A DNA stretch of 5,509 nucleotides, taken from positions 1-5,509 of the forward strand of contig NZ_CALCDX010000060.1 in assembly GCF_937900395.1 (NCBI RefSeq). The letters are read 5' to 3'. The notes beneath the pieces were generated by a model that had not been told where the DNA came from, did no database searches, and was given only the letters and a program-made list of their open reading frames with translations. This stretch comes from an uncultured Caulobacter sp. GTDB lineage: Bacteria; Pseudomonadota; Alphaproteobacteria; Caulobacterales; Caulobacteraceae. Shown here piece after piece: positions 1 to 5,146 of the stretch. The translations under genes were made by a program, and so were the position numbers. How positions within the stretch are numbered: position 1 is the stretch's first letter; every line of letters starts with the position of its first letter.

Positions 1-566
1 GTGGCTTCCTCGCCGACCAGGGCGACGACGATCTCGCCCGAGGTGGCGGTGTCGCCCTTCTTGATGATGACGTAGTCGCCGTCGAGGATGCCGGCCTCGA
101 TCATCGAGTCCCCCTGGACCTCGAGGACATAGTGCTCGCCGTTGCCCAGCATGGCTTCCGGCACTGGCAGGCGCTCGCGCTCGTGCTGGATGGCGTCGAT
201 CGGCGTGCCGGCGGCGATGCGGCCCAGGATCGGCAGTTCGCGGCTGTCATTGGCGGCCGCAGCGGGCGCGGAGGCGGGCGGCGCGCCGCCGCCTTCGAAC
301 ACTTGCGGACGGAAAGCGCTCCTGCCCTTGGGCGGGGCGGCGGTCGTGGCCTGTTGCGGCAGCTTCACCACTTCCAGCGCCCGGGCCCGGTGGGCCAGGC
401 GGCGGATGAAGCCGCGTTCCTCCAGCGCCGTGATCAGGCGGTGGATGCCGGACTTCGACGCCAGGTCGAGCGCCTCCTTCATCTCGTCGAAGGACGGGGA
501 GACGCCGGTCTCCTTGATCCGCTCGTGGATGAACATCAGCAGTTCGTGCTGCTTGCGGGTGAGCAT
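1..566 (-). CDS. lexA: LexA SOS repressor/self-cleaving protease, C-terminus cut by window edge
   Basis: LexA represses DNA-damage (SOS) genes and inactivates itself by RecA-stimulated autocleavage. 188 full codons are visible of a family length near 230. Residues 1-65 form the winged helix-turn-helix DNA-binding domain (start MLTRKQHELLMFIHERI). A Pro/Ala-rich linker covers about 70-108. The self-cleavage site is Ala119-Gly120 in GRIAAGTP. The S24-type protease domain follows, with nucleophile Ser154 in VQGDSMIEAG. The frame runs off the edge at GEEA(T), so the catalytic Lys, expected a few residues later in a TLKR-type motif, is outside the window. The ATG at 566 is preceded by GAGG (572-575) six nt upstream, and its N-terminus matches the family. 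An SOS box lies 46 nt upstream, indicating autoregulation. No frameshift is seen. Identification is very secure. Confidence 0.97.
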   Translation of the reverse strand, partial: MLTRKQHELLMFIHERIKETGVSPSFDEMKEALDLASKSGIHRLITALEERGFIRRLAHRARALEVVKLPQQATTAAPPKGRSAFRPQVFEGGGAPPASAPAAAANDSRELPILGRIAAGTPIDAIQHERERLPVPEAMLGNGEHYVLEVQGDSMIEAGILDGDYVIIKKGDTATSGEIVVALVGEEA

Positions 567-612
567 GTCGACCTCGGCTGGAGCGCGGAACAAACCGCAA
601 ACCTTGGAGAAT

Positions 613-627
613 GTTCTCTAGGCGTTC
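613..627 (-). promoter_or_regulatory. SOS box (LexA operator) of lexA
   Basis: The plus strand reads GTTC-TCTAGGC-GTTC, an exact GTTC-N7-GTTC direct repeat, the known LexA operator of alphaproteobacteria. It lies 46 nt before the lexA start and overlaps the probable -10 element, so LexA binding should block its own transcription. A degenerate second candidate (588-602, GAAC-N7-AAAC on the plus strand) lies 25 bp closer to the gene and is much less certain. Confidence 0.88.
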
Positions 628-641
628 CGGGTTAAAGTCAA
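615..641 (-). promoter_or_regulatory. Probable lexA promoter
   Basis: On the minus strand TTGACTT (641-635) is followed after 12 nt by CCTAGAGA (622-615). This resembles the Caulobacter housekeeping promoter pattern as I recall it (TTGACGS, 10-14 nt, GCTANAWC). The -10-like element lies inside the SOS box, the usual geometry for LexA repression. The lexA start codon is about 48 nt downstream. The -10 match is imperfect and the transcription start is not shown by the sequence. Confidence 0.6.
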
Positions 642-661
642 GTCGAGGCGTGAGCAGCGTG

Positions 662-683
662 AAAAGCTTTGCAAAATCAAAGC
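662..683 (-). terminator. Possible intrinsic terminator after the methyltransferase gene
   Basis: On the minus strand GCTTTG (683-678), a 6-nt loop and CAAAGC (671-666) form a perfect 6-bp stem followed by TTTTC (665-661). It lies about 56 nt past the methyltransferase stop and before the lexA promoter, the expected place to separate the two units. The stem is short and only half G/C, so efficiency is doubtful. A second weak hairpin, AAAGCT/AGCTTT with a 7-nt loop (721-739), starts at the stop codon itself and may assist. Confidence 0.42.
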
Positions 684-738
684 CTAGCTCGCGAGGTGTG
701 GTAAATCTCGCTCAGAATCAAAAGCTTAATGAGAGCTT

Positions 739-1533
739 TCAGGCGCGTTTGCGGGCCACGATGATGTCCTGATCCTGCAGGGGTTGGCGGCGCCAGACGC
801 CCAGCGCCCGGTTCAGCACGTCAAGGCCCAGATCATCGTACTGGGCGAGGATCGGTTCGATGTCGTAGCCGATCACCGACTCCGGCAGTTCGGGCGTGGC
901 GGTCCAACAGCCGTCCAGCGGATGAACCATGTCGAAGGCGATCTGGCCGTTTCCAGTATTGGCGCGAGCCTCGTCGTCGATCAGGTACCACGAGACGATA
1001 CTGATTCCGCCGGGCTTCAAGACCCGGGCGATCTCGCGGGCGAACTGTATCTGATCGGCGGCCAGCAGATGGGTGAAAACCGAGCCCAGCCAGACATAGT
1101 CGAAACTGGCGTCAGGATAGGGAAAGACATAGGCGCTGGCCGGTTGGGAGCCGCCCGGATTGTACCGATCGCTATGCATGTCGGCGTGGACGAAGGCGAA
1201 GCGCGGGTCGTCGACGGCGATGTTGGCTTTGCACCAGTCGATGGCCTGGGCCATGACGTCGAAGCCGGCGTAGCGGCCGTTCTCATCCAGATAGTCGACC
1301 AGCGGGGCGGCGGCGCGGCCGATGCCGCAGCCCACGTCCAGGATGGCGTGGTGGGGTTGCAGGCCGGCTTCGATGAACAGCCGCTTGAACTCGAGCCCCA
1401 CGCGGACGTAGTCCGCGTCGGCCGCGCCTACCAGATGCCAGAGTTCTTGCGGTGCGCCGACGGTCTCTGTCGATGGCGACGCCGCGGAGACCGGCGACAG
1501 GGCGCGCCGCAGCCTGGACAGAAGACCCCGCAT
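739..1533 (-). CDS. Class I SAM-dependent methyltransferase, substrate unknown
   Basis: This 264-residue protein transfers a methyl group from S-adenosylmethionine; the acceptor cannot be read from the sequence. The Rossmann-type core has motif I ILDVGCGIG (64-72), an acidic residue after strand 2 (GFDV, Asp92), FPYPDASFDYVWLGSVFTHL (137-156), and the EIARVLKPGGISIVSW strand/turn (167-182). NPGG (125-128) before the post-motif segment recalls methyltransferases often found in surface-polysaccharide or glycan loci, which is only a hint. There is no signal peptide or membrane segment, so it should be cytoplasmic; the N-terminus (residues 1-12) is arginine-rich. The ATG has a strong AAAGGA (1544-1539) with a 5-nt spacer. 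It follows the acyltransferase gene by 86 nt on the same strand and may be co-transcribed with it; that gap holds a 5-bp hairpin (1585-1599) without a T-run. Confidence 0.87.
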   Translation of the reverse strand: MRGLLSRLRRALSPVSAASPSTETVGAPQELWHLVGAADADYVRVGLEFKRLFIEAGLQPHHAILDVGCGIGRAAAPLVDYLDENGRYAGFDVMAQAIDWCKANIAVDDPRFAFVHADMHSDRYNPGGSQPASAYVFPYPDASFDYVWLGSVFTHLLAADQIQFAREIARVLKPGGISIVSWYLIDDEARANTGNGQIAFDMVHPLDGCWTATPELPESVIGYDIEPILAQYDDLGLDVLNRALGVWRRQPLQDQDIIVARKRA

Positions 1534-1619
1534 CCGATTCCTTTCACAGAAGAGCGGCGCGGACCGTAGCGAGCGATCAGGCCCCCGCCAACCAGGCGGA
1601 CGCGCGGGAGGACGCTAGC

Positions 1620-2186
1620 CTATGGAATAGTCTTGAGCTCGGGATGCTTGGGGGTGACCGGCGCATAGAACGCCGCCAGCACCGCCAGGTCCTTTTCATA
1701 GTCGCCGCTGGGGATCATCGCCGGTCCCAGGCCGACCACCTTGCGCTCGTAGTCCATGAACCCCGGCACCAGAGGCACCCCGGCCTTCAGGGCGATGTTA
1801 TAGAAGCCGGTTTTCCAACCGCCGGCCTTGCCGCGCGTCCCCTCGGGCGCGATCGTCAGCATGAATTCGTCGCGACGGGCGAACTCGTCAGCCATGGCCT
1901 GGACCGTGTCACGCGACTGGGATCGGTCGATCGGCACGCCGCCCAGATCCTTCATCAGCCTCTCGAACGGCCAGCGAAACAGCGAGGCCTTGCCCATGAA
2001 GCTGAGCTTGAGGTTCAGGGCGTCCGCCGCGCCAAGGAAGTAGACGAAATCCCAGTTGCTGGTGTGGGGCGCGGCGATGATCACGAACTTGCGGGTGGTG
2101 GTCGGGGCCGAACCCTCGATCTTCCAACCCTCGAGCTTGAAGAAGGCGACGAGGGACCAATTCACCACACGGGCGACCCAGTGCAT
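1620..2186 (-). CDS. PlsC-like lysophospholipid acyltransferase family protein
   Basis: This 188-residue member of the glycerophospholipid (PlsC/LPLAT) acyltransferase superfamily probably moves a fatty acyl group onto a lysophospholipid or other lipid hydroxyl at the inner membrane. The catalytic HX4D motif is His41-TSNW-Asp46. Downstream are GGVPIDR (82-88), PEGTRG (114-119) and VPLVPG (137-142), the family blocks in correct order and spacing. Residues 5-18 are hydrophobic and may dip into the membrane, but there is no convincing full transmembrane helix. It is shorter than typical PlsC (about 240), matching a compact branch, so I do not call plsC. The ATG has GAGGA (2198-2194) with a 7-nt spacer. 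The trpC terminator precedes it, implying its own promoter, which I could not identify. Its 5' leader contains CCGTC/GACGG hairpin arms (2213-2225). Confidence 0.88.
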   Translation of the reverse strand: MHWVARVVNWSLVAFFKLEGWKIEGSAPTTTRKFVIIAAPHTSNWDFVYFLGAADALNLKLSFMGKASLFRWPFERLMKDLGGVPIDRSQSRDTVQAMADEFARRDEFMLTIAPEGTRGKAGGWKTGFYNIALKAGVPLVPGFMDYERKVVGLGPAMIPSGDYEKDLAVLAAFYAPVTPKHPELKTIP

Positions 2187-2255
2187 TCGCGTTTCCTCGC
2201 GTAGCGTCGTGACCGTCCGGGACGGCTTCTTTGATGGGAGTTTGATCGGCTATGG

Positions 2256-2275
2256 GAAAAAACGCCAGACGGCGT
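2256..2275 (-). terminator. Intrinsic terminator of the trpGDC unit
   Basis: Five nt after the trpC stop, the minus strand has ACGCC (2275-2271), the tetraloop GTCT, GGCGT (2266-2262), then five more T's (2261-2257). This is a perfect 5-bp GC-rich stem with a six-T run counting the stem's last T, a classic rho-independent terminator. It separates the tryptophan genes from the acyltransferase gene. Confidence 0.82.
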
Positions 2276-2280
2276 CCCCG

Positions 2281-3069
2281 TCAGCCGATCAGCGCTTTCG
2301 TGGCCGTCGCGACGTCGGCGTGACGCATAAGGCTTTCACCGACCAGCATGGCCTTGGCGCCGGTCGCCTCCATCCGCACCACGTCGGCGTGGGTGAAGAC
2401 GCCGCTCTCGGTGACGAGCAGTGAGCCTTTCGGAGCCTGGTTGGACAGACGCTCGGTCACGGCCAGATCGACGACGAAGCTCTTCAGGTCGCGGTTGTTG
2501 ATTCCGACGAGATCCGAGCCCAGCACGCCGGCGCGGGCCATCTCGGCCTCGTCGTGGACCTCGACCAGGGCGTCCATGCCCAGGCGCTTTGCTTCCGACA
2601 TCAGTTCAGCCGCCAGGACGTCGTCGATCATCGCCAGGATGACCAGGATCGCATCGGCGCCGAGGGCGCGGCTCTCGGCCACCTGCCAAGGATCCACCAG
2701 GAAGTCCTTGCGGATGCAGGGCAGGGCGGTCGCCGTGCGGGCGGCCGCCAGATACTCGTCCGCGCCCTGGAAGCTGGGGCCGTCTGTGAGCACCGACAGA
2801 CAGGCCGCGCCGCCGAGTTCGTAGGCCTTGGCCAGGACGGGCGGATCGAAGTCCTCGCGGATCAGGCCCTTGGACGGCGAGGCCTTCTTGATCTCGGCGA
2901 TCAGCGACAGCTTGCCGGGCGCGTGATGCGCCTCCAGCGCCGCCTTGAAGCCGCGCGGGGCCGAGGCGGCCTTGGCGGCGGCGTCGACGTCGGCCTGCGA
3001 GCGCGCGGCCTTGCGGCCGGCGACGTCCTCGCGCTTGTAGGCGGCGATCTTGGCGAGGATATCGGTCAC
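2281..3069 (-). CDS. trpC: Indole-3-glycerol phosphate synthase
   Basis: This enzyme converts carboxyphenylamino-deoxyribulose phosphate to indole-3-glycerol phosphate, the fourth step of tryptophan synthesis from chorismate. The 262 residues form a complete stand-alone (beta/alpha)8 barrel, with no fused TrpF domain. By alignment from memory with well-studied synthases, the active-site residues are Glu59 and Lys61 in AEIKKASPSKG, Lys121 in RKDF, Glu170 in VEVHDE, Asn191 in GINNRDL and Ser222 in ESG. The phosphate-binding end carries GESLMR (244-249). The start is GTG, not ATG: GTG at 3069-3067 overlaps the trpD TGA (3068-3066) as GTGA, indicating translational coupling, with GGAAG seven nt upstream inside trpD. 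It ends the trp cluster, with a terminator directly behind it. Confidence 0.97.
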   Translation of the reverse strand: MTDILAKIAAYKREDVAGRKAARSQADVDAAAKAASAPRGFKAALEAHHAPGKLSLIAEIKKASPSKGLIREDFDPPVLAKAYELGGAACLSVLTDGPSFQGADEYLAAARTATALPCIRKDFLVDPWQVAESRALGADAILVILAMIDDVLAAELMSEAKRLGMDALVEVHDEAEMARAGVLGSDLVGINNRDLKSFVVDLAVTERLSNQAPKGSLLVTESGVFTHADVVRMEATGAKAMLVGESLMRHADVATATKALIG

Positions 3070-4091
3070 GCAGGGACTTCCGTATTGGTGGCGGCCACCA
3101 GGCCGTCCAGGGCGGCGCGGGCGCGGCCCTCGTCGATGACGTCGGCGGCCAGCTCAATGCCTTCGACCAGGGTCTCGACCTTGTCGGCGACCAGGAAAGC
3201 GGCGGCGGCGTTCAGCAGCACGATGTCGCGATAGGGGCCCTTCTCGCCGTCGAACAGGCGGGTCAGGGCGGCGGCGTTGAACGCGGGATCGCCGCCAGTG
3301 ATGTCCGAGAGCGAGGCGCGCGGCAGGCCGACGGCCTCGGGTGTGATCTTGAACAGGCGCACGACCCCGTCGCGCCATTCGGCCACGTCCGTCTCGCCCG
3401 TCGTGGTCAGTTCGTCGAGGCCCGATCCGTGGACGGACCAGGCGCGCTCGGCGCCCAGGGCGCCCAGGGCCTTGGCGATCGGCTCGACGAAGCGCGGCGC
3501 GGAGACGCCGACCACCTGCCGCTTGGCGCCGGCCGGATTGGTCAGCGGGCCCAAGAGGTTGAAGATCGTCCGGAAGCCCAGCTCCTGGCGGATCGGCGAG
3601 ACGTGTCGCATCGCGCCGTGGTGGGCCTGGGCGAACAGGAAGCAGATGCCGGCCTCGTCCAGCGCCCGGCGCTGCTGCGCGCGCGTGGCGTCGATGTTGA
3701 CGCCCAGGGCGGTCAGCACGTCGGCGGTGCCGGACTTGGAGGTGATGGCGCGGTTGCCGTGCTTGGCGACCTTCAGCCCGCCGCCCGCAGCGACGAAGCC
3801 GACGGCGGTCGAGATGTTCAGGGTGTGGAGGCCGTCGCCGCCGGTGCCGCAGACGTCGATGACCTCATAGGGGTGATCGAGATGCACGGCGGCGCGGCGC
3901 ATGGCGCGGGCGCAGGCGGCGATCTCGCCGACCGTCTCGCCGCGCAGGCGCATGGCGGTGACCGCAGCGGCGACCTGGGCCGGCGTCGGCTCGCCGCGCA
4001 GGCACGCGGCGAAGAAGACCTCGGCGTCCTCTTCGCCCAGGGTCTGGCCGTCGGCCAGCTTGGCCAGCAAAGGCTTGAAAGCGTCGGACAT
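3066..4091 (-). CDS. trpD: Anthranilate phosphoribosyltransferase
   Basis: TrpD joins anthranilate to PRPP to make phosphoribosyl-anthranilate. The 341-residue product is full length for the family. Visible signatures are the glycine-rich PRPP loop CGTGGDG (81-87), NIST (92-95), KHGNR (110-114), Arg168 in SPIRQELGFRTIFN where anthranilate is bound, GPLTNP (181-186), and the metal-binding Asp226-Glu227 pair in LDELTT. The reading frame is open up to 4211, but that extension lies inside trpG. The ATG at 4091 gives the usual N-terminus MSDAFKPLLAKLADG and lies 10 nt after the trpG stop. Its ribosome site is weak (an AGG overlapping the trpG stop codon), so translation probably depends on ribosomes leaving trpG. 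It overlaps trpC by 4 nt. Confidence 0.97.
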   Translation of the reverse strand: MSDAFKPLLAKLADGQTLGEEDAEVFFAACLRGEPTPAQVAAAVTAMRLRGETVGEIAACARAMRRAAVHLDHPYEVIDVCGTGGDGLHTLNISTAVGFVAAGGGLKVAKHGNRAITSKSGTADVLTALGVNIDATRAQQRRALDEAGICFLFAQAHHGAMRHVSPIRQELGFRTIFNLLGPLTNPAGAKRQVVGVSAPRFVEPIAKALGALGAERAWSVHGSGLDELTTTGETDVAEWRDGVVRLFKITPEAVGLPRASLSDITGGDPAFNAAALTRLFDGEKGPYRDIVLLNAAAAFLVADKVETLVEGIELAADVIDEGRARAALDGLVAATNTEVPA

Positions 4092-4101
4092 GGCGGCGGA
4101 C

Positions 4102-4698
4102 CTAGACCCAGACCGCCGCGTCGCGCTGGACGCCCGCCAGGTCCATGAAGTTAGCGAGCATTTGGTGGCCGCCCTCGGTGGCGATCGATTCCGGGTGGAA
4201 CTGCACGCCAAACACAGGCCGGGTCTTGTGCTGCACGCCCATGATCTCGCCGTCGTCGGTCCAGGCGGTGACCTCCAGCTCGGGCGGCAGGTCTTCCTTG
4301 CGGACGGCCAGGCTGTGATAGCGGGTGGCGGTGAACGGGTTGGGCAGGCCCTTGAAGATGCCCTTGTCGTTATGGCGGACCTTGCTGACCTTGCCGTGCA
4401 TGACCTGCTTGGCGCGGATCACTTCGCCGCCATAGGCTTGGCCGATGGCCTGGTGGCCCAGGCAGACGCCCAGAATCGGCAGGTCTTCCGGCGCGGCGCG
4501 CAGCAGCGGCAGGCAGATGCCCGCCTGGTCCGGAGCCTTGGGGCCGGGCGACAGCAGCACGGCGGCGGGCTTCAGGGCCAGGGCCTCCTGCACCGTCAGG
4601 GCGTCGTTGCGGTAGACCTCGGTCTCCGCGCCCAGCTCGTTCAGATAGTGGACGAGGTTGTAGGTGAAGCTGTCGTAGTTATCGATGACGAGGATCAT
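4102..4698 (-). CDS. trpG: Anthranilate synthase component II (glutamine amidotransferase)
   Basis: TrpG releases ammonia from glutamine and channels it to TrpE for anthranilate formation from chorismate. The 198-residue class I amidotransferase domain is complete. It starts ILVIDNYDSFTYNL, has the oxyanion-region SPGPKAPDQAG (50-60), nucleophile Cys79 in GVCLGHQ (77-83), the YHSLAV segment (127-132), and the His168/Glu170 pair in FHPES. It is a separate gene, not fused to trpE as in some rhizobia or to trpD as in E. coli. The ATG has AAAGG (4710-4706) with a 7-nt spacer. The upstream region is unusually rich in inverted repeats, with one large hairpin only about 28 nt before the start. A pabA-type dual role in folate synthesis cannot be excluded, but the context strongly favours tryptophan. 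Confidence 0.96.
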   Translation of the reverse strand: MILVIDNYDSFTYNLVHYLNELGAETEVYRNDALTVQEALALKPAAVLLSPGPKAPDQAGICLPLLRAAPEDLPILGVCLGHQAIGQAYGGEVIRAKQVMHGKVSKVRHNDKGIFKGLPNPFTATRYHSLAVRKEDLPPELEVTAWTDDGEIMGVQHKTRPVFGVQFHPESIATEGGHQMLANFMDLAGVQRDAAVWV

Positions 4699-4718
4699 GA
4701 CGCCGCCTTTCGGAGGTC

Positions 4719-4782
4719 GGTTCTAGAGCGCGTTAGGCGAAAGTGTAAGCGGTTTCGCCGCTCGAACGCGCTCCAGGTTCTA
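4719..4782. repeat. Nested palindromic repeat flanked by 7-bp direct repeats
   Basis: Outer arms GAGCGCGTT (4726-4734) and AACGCGCTC (4765-4773) are perfect 9-bp inverted repeats. Inside them GGCGAAA (4736-4742) and TTTCGCC (4753-4759) form a second perfect 7-bp pair round a 10-nt loop. An alternative internal stem AGCGG/CCGCT (4748-4762) competes. The direct repeat GGTTCTA occurs on both sides (4719-4725 and 4776-4782). The pattern resembles the short intergenic palindromic (REP/MITE-like) elements common in alphaproteobacteria, and the flanking repeats could be a target-site duplication. In trpG mRNA from an upstream start it would form a hairpin in the leader. Structure is directly seen; mobility is inferred. 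Confidence 0.72.
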
Positions 4783-4790
4783 AGCAGGCG

Positions 4791-4821
4791 CAGGTCTTTT
4801 GGATGATCATCCAAAGACCTG
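4791..4821. repeat. 31-bp near-perfect palindrome between trpG and the small membrane-protein gene
   Basis: CAGGTCTTT (4791-4799), one unpaired T (4800), the self-complementary 12-mer GGATGATCATCC (4801-4812) and AAAGACCTG (4813-4821) make an almost continuous inverted repeat centred on GATC. There is no T-run beyond either arm, so it does not look like an intrinsic terminator. It could be a cruciform-forming intergenic repeat, a dimeric-regulator operator, or an mRNA-stabilising hairpin; the sequence alone does not decide. Confidence 0.75.
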
Positions 4822-4828
4822 TGGCGCG

Positions 4829-4859
4829 GGCGAAAGCAATGTGTAGCGCCAATTTCGCC
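4829..4859. repeat. Third inverted repeat, sharing arms with the 4726-4773 element
   Basis: GGCGAAA (4829-4835) and TTTCGCC (4853-4859) flank a 17-nt centre. The arms are identical to the inner arms of the first palindrome, and the centre shares GTGTA followed by GCG with it, as if an older copy had acquired small insertions (CAAT and CCAA-like). It lies in the divergent spacer between trpG and the small plus-strand gene, so promoter elements may also be embedded here; I could not identify any with confidence. Confidence 0.5.
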
Positions 4860-4905
4860 TGCGGCTTTCAGTTACGGTTACAGCGGACGCGGTCTGGAGC
4901 ATCAT

Positions 4906-5118
4906 ATGGGGATGGACCCGCGTGATTCCGCCTTGGACCCTGTCGCCGTCGCCTATGTCCGCGCTCTGCTGCGACCCAAGACGCGCGTCCAGAAGCTGGC
5001 GCCGGTGCTGGCCGCGGCGGCCTTCGCCGCCTTCTGCGCGATCAGCTTCGCCACGGTGATGGTTCTGGCGCCGCCAGTCGTCACCCAGCACCTGCCGCAA
5101 GACCGGCTCGGCGACTAG
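4906..5118 (+). CDS. Small single-pass membrane protein of unknown function
   Basis: I do not recognise this 70-residue protein. Residues 31-56 form one clear hydrophobic segment (LAPVLAAAAFAAFCAISFATV and onward). A basic stretch just before it (Arg23, Lys25, Arg27, Lys30) predicts, by the positive-inside rule, a cytoplasmic N-terminus and a short periplasmic tail of about 14 residues. No signal-peptidase site is obvious. The ATG at 4906 has GGAG (4896-4899) with a 6-nt spacer; an in-frame ATG at 4912 is less well placed. Codons mostly end in G or C, as in neighbouring genes, supporting real coding. It is the only plus-strand gene, divergent from trpG and convergent with trpE (28 nt between stops). 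A role in tryptophan synthesis is not implied. Confidence 0.72.
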   Translation: MGMDPRDSALDPVAVAYVRALLRPKTRVQKLAPVLAAAAFAAFCAISFATVMVLAPPVVTQHLPQDRLGD

Positions 5119-5130
5119 TCCCAGCTGGGA
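5119..5130. other. 12-bp palindrome between convergent stops
   Basis: TCCCAGCTGGGA is perfectly self-complementary and starts directly after the stop of the small plus-strand gene. A further hairpin AGCC/GGCT (5136-5147) reaches the trpE stop, and CAGCTG recurs at 5148-5153. No T-run follows on either strand, so a bidirectional terminator is possible but not of the classic type. Confidence 0.35.
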
Positions 5131-5146
5131 GAAGCAGCCCTAAGGC

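Noticed and set aside
247..600. Minus-strand 117-codon frame overlapping lexA and its leader
   Set aside because: It is a shifted frame of lexA with Arg/Pro/Ala-rich nonsense sequence. The lexA frame itself is intact with all family motifs.
784..1569. Plus-strand open frame (261 codons) opposite the methyltransferase
   Set aside because: The minus-strand frame has a complete methyltransferase motif set and a strong ribosome site. The plus frame has neither and is a mirror of GC-biased codons.
4092..4211. N-terminal extension of TrpD by 40 codons
   Set aside because: The extension is in frame but lies wholly within the trpG 3' end and intergenic gap. The ATG at 4091 gives the standard TrpD N-terminus.
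3901..4806. Long plus-strand open frame (301 codons) opposite trpG and trpD
   Set aside because: It lies antisense to two certain genes. Its translation is low-complexity (rich in Gly, Ala, Gln, Arg) with no family motifs, as expected for mirror frames in GC-rich DNA.
4791..4821. GATC palindrome as an intrinsic terminator for either strand
   Set aside because: No run of T follows the stem on either strand, and no gene ends immediately before it.
4807..4905. Possible trp leader peptide/attenuator upstream of trpG (minus-strand 32-codon frame starting ATGATG)
   Set aside because: It contains only one Trp codon, has no tandem Trp, and no terminator with a T-run follows. It also runs antisense from the ribosome-site region of the small gene.
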